Below are positions 26,119 through 35,293 of a stretch of DNA of 64,000 nt, piece by piece. Below the pieces are notes generated by a model, which ran no database searches, was not told the origin of the DNA, and saw only the letters and a list, made by a program, of their open reading frames with translations. Made by a program: the position numbers and the translations under genes. The DNA is from Marinomonas sp. SBI8L (GTDB lineage Bacteria > Pseudomonadota > Gammaproteobacteria > Pseudomonadales > Marinomonadaceae). How positions within the stretch are numbered: position 1 is the stretch's first letter; every line of letters starts with the position of its first letter. The stretch is from assembly GCF_001624705.1 (NCBI RefSeq), contig NZ_JSEO01000008.1, forward strand, positions 124,001 to 188,000, in the 5' to 3' direction.

Positions 26119-27207
26119 ATGAAATATTGCTTATTAATATGTGCTTTTTTTATCTCGATGATGGCGAATGCCGATCGACTAAAAGATATTTCATCTGTTG
26201 AGGGCGTGCGAGATAACCAATTGTTTGGTTATGGTTTGGTTATTGGGTTAAATGGAACAGGCGATAATAGTAACTTTACGGATCAAAGTTTCACAGGTAT
26301 GTTGGCTCAGTTTGGTATTGTTATGCCGGAAGGGATTAACGCTAATTCTCAGAATGTTGCTGCCGTGTCTTTAACGGCAACCCTGCCTCCTTTCTCTAAG
26401 CCTGGTCAAAAAATTGATATCACTGCTTCCTCTATTGGCAGTGCCAGTAGTCTTCAAGGTGGAACTTTATTGTTATCTACTCTGAAAGGTGCTGATGGCC
26501 AAGTTTATGCGATAGCACAAGGTAATTTGGTTGTTGGTGGTCTGGGGAGTCAAGGTAATGATGGCTCAAGAACTTCTTTAAATATTCCAACCGTCGGGCG
26601 TATTCCCAATGGTGCCAGTGTTGAAAGGACTGTGCCTAATAGTTTTAATCGTGGTGATACGCTGACATTTAATTTGAATCGACCTGATTTCACAACAGCG
26701 AAACAAGTTTCGGATAGTATTAATGCCTTGCTAGGTCCAGGCGTTGCAAAAACACTAGATGCAACATCGATTCGTGTGTCAGCGCCAAGAGATCCAAGCC
26801 AAAGAGTTACCTTTCTATCTATTTTAGAGAATTTAGAAGTTGAGCTAGGTGAGGAGAGAGCTAAAATTGTTATTAACTCTCGAACGGGTACGATTATTAT
26901 CGGTCAGCATGTGAAGGTTTCTCCTGCTGCTGTTACTCATGGCAGCCTAACAGTAACGATAAAAGCTCAAGCGGCTCCTGCTGTTCAAGGCGAGCCACTT
27001 ACGGGTGGTGAAACTATTTATGCACCACGACAAGAGATTGCGGTGAATGAAGATAGTGGGCATATGTTTTTATTTGGCCCTGGTGCCTCATTGAATGATA
27101 TTGTGCGTGCGGTTAATCAGGTTGGGGCGGCGCCTGGTGATGTGATGGCTATTCTTGAAGGCTTAAAGCAAGCTGGCGCAATTAATGCTGATTTGGTGGT
27201 TATCTAA
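26119..27207 (+). CDS. flgI: Flagellar P-ring protein FlgI
   Basis: A protein of 362 residues. ATG 26119 gives a clean signal peptide ([18 protein letters not shown]) and GGA at 26107-26109 is well spaced for it; an in-frame start at 26074 would overlap flgH. Motifs: [53 protein letters not shown], and the end [19 protein letters not shown]. It forms the periplasmic ring at the peptidoglycan, helped by FlgA. Confidence 0.96.
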   Translation: MKYCLLICAFFISMMANADRLKDISSVEGVRDNQLFGYGLVIGLNGTGDNSNFTDQSFTGMLAQFGIVMPEGINANSQNVAAVSLTATLPPFSKPGQKIDITASSIGSASSLQGGTLLLSTLKGADGQVYAIAQGNLVVGGLGSQGNDGSRTSLNIPTVGRIPNGASVERTVPNSFNRGDTLTFNLNRPDFTTAKQVSDSINALLGPGVAKTLDATSIRVSAPRDPSQRVTFLSILENLEVELGEERAKIVINSRTGTIIIGQHVKVSPAAVTHGSLTVTIKAQAAPAVQGEPLTGGETIYAPRQEIAVNEDSGHMFLFGPGASLNDIVRAVNQVGAAPGDVMAILEGLKQAGAINADLVVI

Positions 27208-27263
27208 GGCTAAAAAATTATTTATGATAGGATCATAATTATGCTGTTTGCTTGGATCTTGAT

Positions 27264-28262
27264 ATGAATAACGTTAGTTCAAATGAGTTTTACGCCGATT
27301 TTAATGCTTTGGCAAAATTGAAAACGAGTGCGAAACAAGATCCGGAAGCCGCATTAAAGAAAGTTGCTCAAGAATTTGAGTCTATTTTTATTAATATGAT
27401 GCTTAAGAATATGCGTCAAGCCAATGAAACCATTGGTTCTGATTTATTCTCTAGTAATGAGTCAAAGCAATATCAAGAAATGCTTGATTCTCAGATGGCT
27501 CAGTCTTTGTCTAAAGCTGGCGGTATGGGGATAGCAGATGCTCTTATTCGACAGTTTCAAGGACAAGGCGCTGCAACAGGCGCTAAACCTGGCTCCGAAA
27601 CTGCTTTTTTAAATCAAGTCGCCACTCAAGACCTTGCACGTATTCAAGTGCTTGCTAAAAACGCTTCTCAAGATCTTATTTCTCAAGCTCAATCGGCTGC
27701 TGCGGATGAGGATATCGACCTCGCAAAAATAGTTGAGACTCTACAGTTAGATTTAAATGCGAAGCAAACAGGTCAAACTGCTGAACAAGTGGCTTTCAAA
27801 TCACCTGAAGAATTTATTCAAACGCTTTGGCCTCATGCTAAAGCCGCTGCTGAAAAGTTGGGGGTGAACCCTAAGGCAATTTTAGCGCAAGCTGCTTTAG
27901 AGACTGGTTGGGGTAAATATCCAATTGCTAAGCAAGATGGAAGTGCAAGCTATAACCTTTTTGGTATTAAAGCAGATGCAAGATGGCAAGGAGAAAGGGC
28001 TGTCGTGACTACGCTAGAATATGAGAATGGTGTTGCTAAAAAGCAAGTCGCTCCTTTTAGAGCTTATCAGTCATTTGCTCATAGCTTTGATGATTACGCT
28101 GATTTTTTAACGTCAAGTGATAGGTACAAAGGTGCCCTTTCTGCCGGAGATGATGTGGCAAGCTTTGCCGCAAATTTACAGCAAGGGGGTTATGCGACAG
28201 ATCCTAAGTACAGTGAGAAAATACAGGGTATCGCTAAAAGCGAGTGGTTAGAGTCCCTCTAG
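27264..28262 (+). CDS. flgJ: Flagellar rod-cap protein / peptidoglycan hydrolase FlgJ
   Basis: A protein of 332 residues. ATG 27264 is preferred to TTG 27252 because GGA at 27254-27256 is spaced for it. The N-terminal rod-cap domain (about 10-105) has VAQEFESIFINMMLKNMRQA; the C-terminal glucosaminidase domain (from about 180) has QAALETGWGKYPIAK with the catalytic Glu, NLFGIKAD and the FRAYQSFAHSFDDYADFL block. It clears peptidoglycan for the growing rod. Confidence 0.96.
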   Translation: MNNVSSNEFYADFNALAKLKTSAKQDPEAALKKVAQEFESIFINMMLKNMRQANETIGSDLFSSNESKQYQEMLDSQMAQSLSKAGGMGIADALIRQFQGQGAATGAKPGSETAFLNQVATQDLARIQVLAKNASQDLISQAQSAAADEDIDLAKIVETLQLDLNAKQTGQTAEQVAFKSPEEFIQTLWPHAKAAAEKLGVNPKAILAQAALETGWGKYPIAKQDGSASYNLFGIKADARWQGERAVVTTLEYENGVAKKQVAPFRAYQSFAHSFDDYADFLTSSDRYKGALSAGDDVASFAANLQQGGYATDPKYSEKIQGIAKSEWLESL

Positions 28263-28288
28263 CGCTTTTTTTCTCATATCTTCAAATT

Positions 28289-28304
28289 TGGTCAAGTTTT
28301 TGCA
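28289..28304 (+). promoter_or_regulatory. Sigma-54 promoter of flgK
   Basis: TGGTCAAGTTTTTGCA: GG at 28290-28291 and GC at 28302-28303, exactly 10 nt apart, with the TTGC core intact. It is 71 bp before flgK, in the flgJ-flgK gap. Confidence 0.75.
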
Positions 28305-28374
28305 TCCTAAGTCGATATATTAAATAAATGAAGGCTTTTTAGCTTTCGTATTGTTCTGACTTAGGGGTATTAAA

Positions 28375-30354
28375 ATGGCTGGCGACCTTTATTCGATTGG
28401 CTTATCTGGTGTGTTGGCAAGCTCTGCCCAGATTGTGACAACCGGTCAAAACACTGCCAACGTCAATACAGAAGGTTATAACCGACAAACCACGAGTTTA
28501 TCGACTCAGCAAAATGGTGGTGTTGAAGTTGGTTCGACTAAGCGAGTTGTTGACGAATTTGTTAATACCCAGTTAAGAAGCGATACCTCAAACTACAATT
28601 ATTTCGATAGCTATTATCAGCAAGGTGCAATTGCTGATGAGATCTTTTCTGATAAAGCGACCTCTCTTAATACCTATTTAAACAATGCATTTGACTCTTT
28701 GCAGTCAGTTAATAGTGACCCTACCAATACGGGTACTCGAAAAATTGCTTATACAGATTTGAAGAACCTTGTTAGCCACTTCAATGAGCTGGCAAGCTTT
28801 TCTCAAGATCAAACGTCATTGGTGAACGAGCAGCTTACCTCTAATATCGATATTATTAATGAATATGCTAATCAGATTGCTGACCTTAATGGCAAGATCC
28901 TTGTACAAGAAACGGTTGGTGGATCTAAAGCAAATGAACTTAGGGATACCCAAGAAGATATCGCTCGTCAGATTAGTGAATATCTCGATATTAAAATTAG
29001 TTTTGATGAAAATGATTTAATGGAGTTGCAGCTTGGAGGCGGGCAGCCTTTGGTGCTGCAAACCAGCGTCAATAAACTTAGCCTCTCTCCAAGTGAGTAC
29101 GATTCTACTACTTATGAATTAGTTTTGGACTTTGAGGATTATGAGTTAGGGATAGATACAACCGATTTAGGTGGCTCAATTGGTGGCTTGATGAATTACC
29201 GCGCTGACTTTCTCGAAGAGTTAGATAGGCAGCTAGGTCAGCAGGCGATTGTTATTTCTGACAGTGTTAATCAGCAAAACCGTTTAGGTCTAGATGCTAA
29301 TGGTGATTATGGTAAGCGCATATTTGATCTTGCTGATATTACTGTTAGTCAAAGTGGAAAGAATTCAAGTTTGATTCATGAAGTTGATGTTAGGGTTGAA
29401 GAAGGTAAAGCATCAGAGCTTTCAACAGATACTTATGAACTTATCATGACATCAAATAATGCTTTTGAATTAAGAAGCTTTGGAGTCTCTGGTGAATCGA
29501 CTGCGCCAGCAAGGTTTTTCGATTTAGATCAAATGGAAAAGACACCTGACGGGTATTTTTCGATTCCTGGAATAGGAATAGAGTTAAAATTAGAAGAAGA
29601 TGTCAAAGTAGGTTTCAGGCCTGGTGATACCTTTCAGTTTGCACCAACAAGCTTAGCTGCCGCTAATATCTCTTTGGCATCAACTAGTGGTGATGATTTG
29701 GCAATGAATGCGCCGATACAGGTAGAGAGAAGTGCTGATAACTTATCTGATGCCAAAATTTCTATATCGTCTGTATCTAATACAGATGCCGATACCTCTG
29801 CTTTTAGTGCTGATGGTGATTTGTATCGGTTTGCACCACAAGGCATTCGATTTACCAGTGAAAACAGCTTTGATGTCTTGGATCAGGATGGTCTGATTCT
29901 AGCTCAGGTTGCGGATGCTAAAAACTATACAGACTTGTTAGCTCAGGCCGGATTAGATGAGTCAGGCTATGATGTCTCCTTATCTAGTAAGCCTACCGCA
30001 GGAGATGTCTTTAATATCTCTTTCAACCAATCTGGTCGACATGATAACTATAATGGGCGCGCCATAGCTGACTTACAAAATAAAGCCTTGGTTGGTGGTA
30101 GTCAAAGTTTTGCCGATGCCTACACTTCAACCGTGGCAAGGGTAGGTAATTTAACCAATACAGCTAAGACAAATATGGAATCAAGTGAAGTCATGATGGA
30201 GCAAAGTATTGCACGTCGTGACGAAGTGTCTGCCGTTAGTTTAGATGAGGAGGCAGTGAACTTGATTCGTTATCAAAACTCATATGCAGCTTCTTCTCAG
30301 GTGATATCGGCGGCTGAAAAAAGTTTCCAAACCCTTTTAAATTCGATTAGGTAA
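28375..30354 (+). CDS. flgK: Hook-filament junction protein FlgK
   Basis: A protein of 659 residues. The N-terminal helix pattern includes TTGQNTANVNTEGYNRQT and the start DLYSIGLSGVLASSAQ; the C-terminus has VSLDEEAVNLIRYQNSYAAS and AEKSFQTLLNSI. The central region is long, as common in marine gammaproteobacteria. FlgN (encoded at 16418) is its chaperone. It starts 71 bp after a sigma-54 site and is followed by flgL. Confidence 0.97.
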   Translation: MAGDLYSIGLSGVLASSAQIVTTGQNTANVNTEGYNRQTTSLSTQQNGGVEVGSTKRVVDEFVNTQLRSDTSNYNYFDSYYQQGAIADEIFSDKATSLNTYLNNAFDSLQSVNSDPTNTGTRKIAYTDLKNLVSHFNELASFSQDQTSLVNEQLTSNIDIINEYANQIADLNGKILVQETVGGSKANELRDTQEDIARQISEYLDIKISFDENDLMELQLGGGQPLVLQTSVNKLSLSPSEYDSTTYELVLDFEDYELGIDTTDLGGSIGGLMNYRADFLEELDRQLGQQAIVISDSVNQQNRLGLDANGDYGKRIFDLADITVSQSGKNSSLIHEVDVRVEEGKASELSTDTYELIMTSNNAFELRSFGVSGESTAPARFFDLDQMEKTPDGYFSIPGIGIELKLEEDVKVGFRPGDTFQFAPTSLAAANISLASTSGDDLAMNAPIQVERSADNLSDAKISISSVSNTDADTSAFSADGDLYRFAPQGIRFTSENSFDVLDQDGLILAQVADAKNYTDLLAQAGLDESGYDVSLSSKPTAGDVFNISFNQSGRHDNYNGRAIADLQNKALVGGSQSFADAYTSTVARVGNLTNTAKTNMESSEVMMEQSIARRDEVSAVSLDEEAVNLIRYQNSYAASSQVISAAEKSFQTLLNSIR

Positions 30355-30359
30355 ATGAT

Positions 30360-31589
30360 ATGCGAGTTTCAAATAATTTTATCTATAACCAATCGTTAAC
30401 TGACTTAACTAAGTCGAATGAAAGGTATTTGCAGACCCAGAGACGTATTTCTGAAAATACCGACATTATGACGGCCAGTGATGACCCTGTGGGTGCTGCT
30501 CAAGTCATGCGCTATGAAGCAGTGAACTTATTGTTGGATCAGTACTCTGAAAATGCCGTAATGGCAAAAAACAGCCTTGAATATGAAGAGGTTGTACTGG
30601 ACGGTCTGACTGACCTCTTTAACCGTGCCAATATACTTTTGATTCAAGCAGAGAATGGCGCATACGGGGATCAAGATTTAGGTGCGATTTCTGAAGAGTT
30701 ACAAATGCTGACTTTAGCCGCAGCTGATTTAATGAACTCAACAGATTCAGATGGCAATCATATCTTTTCTGGGCATGAATCAACACGTTCTGCCTTTGAG
30801 TTAAAGCCAGATGGTCGTTATGAGTTTGAAGGTGATGAAGGCCGTAAAAAATTACAGATCTCAGATAATGTGACAGTGACTGGGGCTGATTCAGGCAAAA
30901 CCGTTTTCGAAGATGTTTGGACGCGAAATAATTTTACTTATACCCAATTAGCGGGTGAAACGAGTGTAAGAACAGAGATAAAAGATCAAAGTGTTTACGA
31001 TGATTTTTTGCAAAAAAACTACAGTGCGATTGACCCAACGCAAAATGTTTTTGTCTTCGCTACTGTGCCAGGCGCTGGAGCAGGTATTGGGGATACATTC
31101 ACTCTAACTAACTCTGTTGGTGAGGTTGTTGCCAGTGGTGCATTTGAGTCTGGGCGTCCGATTAATGTATTTGGTATGGAGCTAACTCTAGAGGGTGCTG
31201 CTGGTACAACGGGGGTGGTGACTTTTGATAAGCCTGAGCGTGACAATATCCTTAATGAGATGAATAAAACACTTAAGGTTTTATTGGACCCAGATACAGA
31301 TTTTTATCAAAGAAAAAGTGCTTTGCGTGATGCAACAGTAAGTTTGCGAAATACTATGAACTCTGTAGATACTGCTCGCTCTGAGGTTGGTGCTAACCTG
31401 AACACCATTGCCCAAGTCGGTTCCTACGGGGAAATGAAGTCAATTTCTAATCGTGTTGCCCAAGATGAGATTGCTGGTTTAGATATTGCGGAAGCTGCAT
31501 CTGAGCTAGCACAAGAAGAGGCTGCTATAAGTTCTTCTCAGAAGCTCTTTAACCGATTATCTAACTTATCTTTGTTTGACACCATGTAA
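30360..31589 (+). CDS. flgL: Hook-filament junction protein FlgL
   Basis: A protein of 409 residues. It begins MRVSNNFIYNQSLTDL and has ISENTDIMTASDDPVGAAQV, the FlgL/flagellin N-terminal signature, and a C-terminal helix with IAEAASELAQEEAAISSSQK. It joins FlgK to the filament. It follows flgK after 5 nt, so both are one unit. Confidence 0.96.
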   Translation: MRVSNNFIYNQSLTDLTKSNERYLQTQRRISENTDIMTASDDPVGAAQVMRYEAVNLLLDQYSENAVMAKNSLEYEEVVLDGLTDLFNRANILLIQAENGAYGDQDLGAISEELQMLTLAAADLMNSTDSDGNHIFSGHESTRSAFELKPDGRYEFEGDEGRKKLQISDNVTVTGADSGKTVFEDVWTRNNFTYTQLAGETSVRTEIKDQSVYDDFLQKNYSAIDPTQNVFVFATVPGAGAGIGDTFTLTNSVGEVVASGAFESGRPINVFGMELTLEGAAGTTGVVTFDKPERDNILNEMNKTLKVLLDPDTDFYQRKSALRDATVSLRNTMNSVDTARSEVGANLNTIAQVGSYGEMKSISNRVAQDEIAGLDIAEAASELAQEEAAISSSQKLFNRLSNLSLFDTM

Positions 31590-31606
31590 GAAAGAAATAG
31601 TGCCTT

Positions 31607-33193
31607 ATGAAAAAATTTGATGTTGAACGCTTATTTGGCGTAGATATTAGCTTTAGCTATTTTGATATCGATAAAATTATCGAGGTGTTAGGGCTTAAAA
31701 CGGAAGTAAGTTATTCATCAAAAGTTAAAAAAATTGCTAAACAACAAGGGAGTAAGCATAGAATCGTTGCCATAGTAAAAAGGCAAATGGTTCTCGATTT
31801 TGTTAAGCCGGCTCTTGCTTCCGGACTGCTTCCTTATGATCCCTACTTTTACGATAAGAATATTATCGCTAATCCAAAAGATCGACTCTATGACGCACAG
31901 GAAAGGTTGTTGGAAGTCTGCCTGTCTGTTGCTGTTGGTAAGTCTGTAAAAAGTTTACGTAAGCTTGATGGTCGCTATGACTCCCGTGATGTCAGAACCC
32001 GCTATGAAAAAGGTCAAAGCGCCTTTAAATACTTTCGCAATATTCTTAATGACTATACCCGAGACTATATTCTAGATTTTAAAGAAGGGCGTTTGGGGGA
32101 GAGTGGTGAAGAGTCTGATGCAGGTAAGCCAATCAAAGAAACAGAAAGTGATATGCCTGCTTACAATGAAGAGGCTGTCGTTTCTGAAAAGAAACCAGAA
32201 GCTACCTTGTCGTTAAGGCAAAGATCGCTCATGGCAAGGGCTGTTAAAAAGACTAAAACTGTGAGTGTGGCGGATGAGATTAAAGATGCCTTGCCTTTAT
32301 ATGAAGAGGCTATGGCTATCCTATTATCTCAAGAGGCGCCATTCAAACAAGGAAAAGCCTTTGATGAGAAGGTTTTAGTTGAGCTAATCGATAAGCTAAT
32401 TGCTTCTTACGATAGAAATCCGAGTGCACTTTTGTGTGTGAGGTTTGTGCGTTCACCTGATACTTACCTTGTGAAACACCTAATAGGGTGCTGTATTCTG
32501 GCAATACACTTTGCTAAAAGTTTAAAGATGTCTGATGCCTATGTTAAAGCCATTGCGCTTGGTGGTTTGTTATTTGATTATGGTCGCTTTAAATTACCAG
32601 AGCCTATGGTGAATAAGGCGGGTAAGCTTTCTGAGTCAGAGTTTGAGATGTTTAAAAAGCATATCAGTTTTGGTTTACGGGCAGTTAAGGCATCAGATTG
32701 GTTAGTAAAAATAGTGTATCAAATGCTTGAAGATCATCATGAAAAAATTGATGGTACTGGTTACCCTGAGGGGAAAATTGGTGAGGAAATCTCTGTCTAT
32801 GGAAAAATGGCAGCCATTATCGATGCCTATGATGCTATGACATCGACCCAGTCCCATAAAAGCCCTATGAGTCCAGCGCAAGCTTGTAAAAGAATCACGG
32901 ATGAAGCTGGTCTAGCCTTTGATGCCGATTTAACTAAACGCTTTGTTCAATGCGTTGGTCGTATTCCAATTGGTACCTGTGTTGAATTGTCGAACGGACG
33001 AATTGGTTTTGTTTTGACGTTGAATAAGGCGTTAACACCAAAATTGGTTAGACAAATCTATTTGGCTAAACAAAAAACAAGCATGGCACCTCAAGATATT
33101 GATTTAGAAGTCACGGCAGGTGATGTATCTATTAAAAGAATTGTTGATGCACAATTAATTAATATAAAAATGGAAGATTATCTATTTGTATAA
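31607..33193 (+). CDS. Degenerate HD-GYP domain protein
   Basis: A protein of 528 residues. The N-terminal 240 residues match nothing I recognise; a charged linker follows. The C-terminal HD-GYP domain (about 285-480) keeps His291, His377-His378 (EDHHEK), DGTGYPEG at about 382-389, and IDAYDAMTS. The defining HD pair reads Phe323-Asp324 in FDYGR, where active members have HDIGK. Loss of the His metal ligand suggests little or no cyclic-di-GMP hydrolysis, and a sensing or scaffold role is possible. It sits between flgL (17 nt gap) and the flagellin genes, which suggests a flagellar function. Confidence 0.85.
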   Translation: MKKFDVERLFGVDISFSYFDIDKIIEVLGLKTEVSYSSKVKKIAKQQGSKHRIVAIVKRQMVLDFVKPALASGLLPYDPYFYDKNIIANPKDRLYDAQERLLEVCLSVAVGKSVKSLRKLDGRYDSRDVRTRYEKGQSAFKYFRNILNDYTRDYILDFKEGRLGESGEESDAGKPIKETESDMPAYNEEAVVSEKKPEATLSLRQRSLMARAVKKTKTVSVADEIKDALPLYEEAMAILLSQEAPFKQGKAFDEKVLVELIDKLIASYDRNPSALLCVRFVRSPDTYLVKHLIGCCILAIHFAKSLKMSDAYVKAIALGGLLFDYGRFKLPEPMVNKAGKLSESEFEMFKKHISFGLRAVKASDWLVKIVYQMLEDHHEKIDGTGYPEGKIGEEISVYGKMAAIIDAYDAMTSTQSHKSPMSPAQACKRITDEAGLAFDADLTKRFVQCVGRIPIGTCVELSNGRIGFVLTLNKALTPKLVRQIYLAKQKTSMAPQDIDLEVTAGDVSIKRIVDAQLINIKMEDYLFV

Positions 33194-33195
33194 TC

Positions 33196-33339
33196 TTCTC
33201 TAATTCTCTAATTCTCTAATTCTCTAATTCTCTAATTCTCTAATTCTCTAATTCTCTAATTCTCTAATTCTCTAATTCTCTAATTCTCTAATTCTCTAAT
33301 TCTCTAATTCTCTAATTCTCTAACTCTCTAATTCTCTAA
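33196..33339 (+). repeat. Tandem octamer repeat, 18 copies of TTCTCTAA
   Basis: Eighteen head-to-tail copies of an 8-nt unit, starting 2 nt after the stop of the HD-GYP gene. All copies are identical except the 17th (33324-33331), which reads CTCTCTAA. A partial unit TTCT follows. The unit length and copy number are typical of slippage-prone contingency loci. It ends about 155 bp before the sigma-28 promoter of the first flagellin gene. Confidence 0.97.
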
Positions 33340-33343
33340 TTCT

Positions 33344-33493
33344 TTTCTTTTTTATTTAAATAAGTGGTTGTTAATATAATATTTAATTCTTGCTTTTTAT
33401 AAGTTGGGGTCGTGCTGATAAAAAATAAATCAATTATAAGTTATTGATTTTATTTGATTTAATTATTTTGTTTGAAAATATTTAATAAAAAGT
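33344..33493. other. AT-rich spacer between octamer repeat and flagellin promoter
   Basis: Very AT-rich, with no gene visible. It may act as an upstream promoter element or nucleoid-protein binding site for the flagellin promoter; this is inference. Confidence 0.4.
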
Positions 33494-33520
33494 TAAAGGT
33501 TTTCTATATTCGATCGATAA
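33494..33520 (+). promoter_or_regulatory. Sigma-28 promoter of flagellin gene 1
   Basis: TAAA (33494-33497), 15 nt, ATCGATAA (33513-33520): 10 of 12 consensus positions. It lies about 164 bp before the start codon, leaving a long AT-rich untranslated leader. Confidence 0.78.
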
Positions 33521-33683
33521 GTTATATCCTCAAAATAAATTAAAAGATCAAAATAAAAAAAGTTATAAAAAAAATTAAAGTAAGTTTTCATGTCGTCGAT
33601 AACTATTGTATCAAGCAAACAACCAAATAATTAAATAACACTAATGGTTGTTGAGTGAAAATCTTGTTTTAGGAGAGAAAACA

Positions 33684-34574
33684 ATGGCACTTTATGTAAA
33701 TACTAATACAACGTCATTATACGCTCAGCGTCAATTAGGTAATTCTGGTGACGTGTTAGATAAATCTTTCGAGCGTTTGGCTTCTGGTCAACGAATTAAC
33801 AGCGCAGCAGATGATGCGGCGGGTCTTCAAATCTCGAACCGTTTAACATCTCAGACAAATGGTCTAAACCAGGCGATGCGAAATGCAAACGATGGTATTT
33901 CCCTAGCACAAACTGCTGAAGGTGCGATGGACGAAACAACTAACATGTTGCAACGTATGCGTACTCTAGCTATCCAGTCTGCCAACGGTTCCAATACAGA
34001 TGATGACCGTTTGGCTATTCAGCAAGAGATTGCTCAGCTAGCAACAGAGATTGACCGTGTTGCTGATACAACAACCTTTGGTGGACAAAACTTACTTGAT
34101 GGTAGTTATGCTTCTGGTAGTTTCCAAGTAGGTGCTGACGCAAGCCAAACAATTAGTTTCTCACTTGCAAGTGGCGGTACTAACAATAGTGTTGATATTT
34201 CTGCTGTAGGTGGTTTTAACGTTCAGGGTTTATCGACTGCTGCTGGTACAACCATTATTACTTCATTAACAGCATCTGTTTCTTCTGTTGCGAATGCGCA
34301 AAGTATGATTGAAATGCTGGGTAGCATGATTGCTGCGGTTGATACTAAGCGTGCGGAGCTTGGTGCGGTACAAAACCGATTCTCTTCTACCATTAGTAAC
34401 TTGGGTAACATCAAAGAGAATGTTGAAGGCGCACGTTCACGAATTCGTGATGCGGACTTCGCGGAAGAAACTGCGACCATGACAAGTAATCAAATTCTGC
34501 AACAAGCTAGTACAACTATCTTGTCGCAAGCAAACCAAAGACCACAATCAGCGATGTCCCTACTAGGGGGTTAA
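33684..34574 (+). CDS. fliC: Flagellin 1
   Basis: A protein of 296 residues. ATG 33684 is used, not the upstream in-frame start at 33648, because AGGAGAG lies 7 nt before it and [19 protein letters not shown] is a normal flagellin start. Both ends carry the conserved D0/D1 helices ([40 protein letters not shown]). The central region is short and Ser/Thr-rich, suitable for O-glycosylation by the Maf/pseudaminic acid system downstream. It is nearly the same as the second flagellin at 35294. Confidence 0.97.
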   Translation: MALYVNTNTTSLYAQRQLGNSGDVLDKSFERLASGQRINSAADDAAGLQISNRLTSQTNGLNQAMRNANDGISLAQTAEGAMDETTNMLQRMRTLAIQSANGSNTDDDRLAIQQEIAQLATEIDRVADTTTFGGQNLLDGSYASGSFQVGADASQTISFSLASGGTNNSVDISAVGGFNVQGLSTAAGTTIITSLTASVSSVANAQSMIEMLGSMIAAVDTKRAELGAVQNRFSSTISNLGNIKENVEGARSRIRDADFAEETATMTSNQILQQASTTILSQANQRPQSAMSLLGG

Positions 34575-34611
34575 TAAATCGCGGTCACAAGATCACGTTT
34601 AAAATTTAGTT

Positions 34612-34803
34612 AGGCTGCTCTGCGAAGGGCTTATCAACTAGAGGTTAATTGGTGAAGGTTGATAAGTAAGCGAAATTGCTTTTAGCTTTTTGGCGAAAGT
34701 TAAAGGGATTTACTAAAGGCTTCTTTTGAAGAAGTGATTGGCAAGCCATTAGTTTTCTAATGGCATAAAAAAGCGGCTGATCAGGCCGCTCTACGAAGGA
34801 CTT
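34612..34803 (+). repeat. Diverged direct repeat pair and hairpins after flagellin 1
   Basis: A 21-nt word (34612-34632) recurs with three differences at 34783-34803 (core AGGC-GCTCT-CGAAGG-CTT). Between and around them are hairpins: CTTATCAAC with GTTGATAAG near 34629-34670, GCCATTAG-TTTT-CTAATGGC near 34745-34764, and AGCGGC with GCCGCT near 34772-34790. This could be a structured 3' untranslated region or a small RNA; no protein gene is apparent. Confidence 0.5.
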
Positions 34804-34874
34804 TCAAATGCCGGAGGCAAGAGGTTTGGCGATGGCACTTGAAAATTTCGCTTCTCTCTCCTAGAAGTGATTTC

Positions 34875-34906
34875 AGCCAAACATTCGAAGTGTTTGGCTT
34901 TTTTTT
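34875..34906 (+). terminator. Rho-independent terminator between flagellin genes
   Basis: AGCCAAACA, loop TTCGAAG, TGTTTGGCT and a run of T: a 9-bp perfect stem. It ends the first flagellin transcript about 300 nt beyond the stop codon. Confidence 0.92.
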
Positions 34907-35154
34907 GTGAGATTGGCAGTCCCACAACATATCTATAGCAATACCTGTGCCAACCTTTCTGTTCGATTAATAAAGTATAAAAAAGCACCAGATTTGAAAA
35001 AAATGGACAAATCCTCCTATATAAAAAATATTTTCTTTATTTTTTATCATTAAAAATCTATCTAACTTGTTGAAATAACAAGTGAATAAGGATTTTTATT
35101 GCCGCTTTCTATGCCTTTTTTTTCCGCCTTAAGGAAAAAAGTATCTTTTTTATC
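34907..35154. other. AT-rich spacer before flagellin 2 promoter
   Basis: About 250 bp with no gene. It is T-rich and lacks obvious elements apart from a short hairpin (ACTTGTTGAAATAACAAGT, near 35071-35089) that could pause polymerase or bind a regulator. Confidence 0.4.
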
Positions 35155-35181
35155 TAAAGCTTTTGTTTTTTGGGCCGAAAA
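35155..35181 (+). promoter_or_regulatory. Sigma-28 promoter of flagellin gene 2
   Basis: TAAA (35155-35158), 15 nt, GCCGAAAA (35174-35181): 11 of 12 consensus positions, stronger than the site before flagellin 1. It is about 112 bp before the start codon. Confidence 0.83.
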
Positions 35182-35293
35182 CAAATTTAAGAGGTTTTAC
35201 GATTATTGGAATCGTGTTTGGCGACACGCATTCAATATCGGAAAAAAGCGTTTACCTGGCAGGTAAACAATTAGGCGAAACTAGGAGGCTATA

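Noticed and set aside
33196-33339. Octamer array considered as a CRISPR or as an origin iteron set
   Set aside because: Units are contiguous with no spacers, are only 8 nt long, and no cas or replication genes are near.
34791-34988. A 65-codon - strand frame after flagellin 1
   Set aside because: It runs through a strong terminator hairpin, has no ribosome binding site and no recognisable product.
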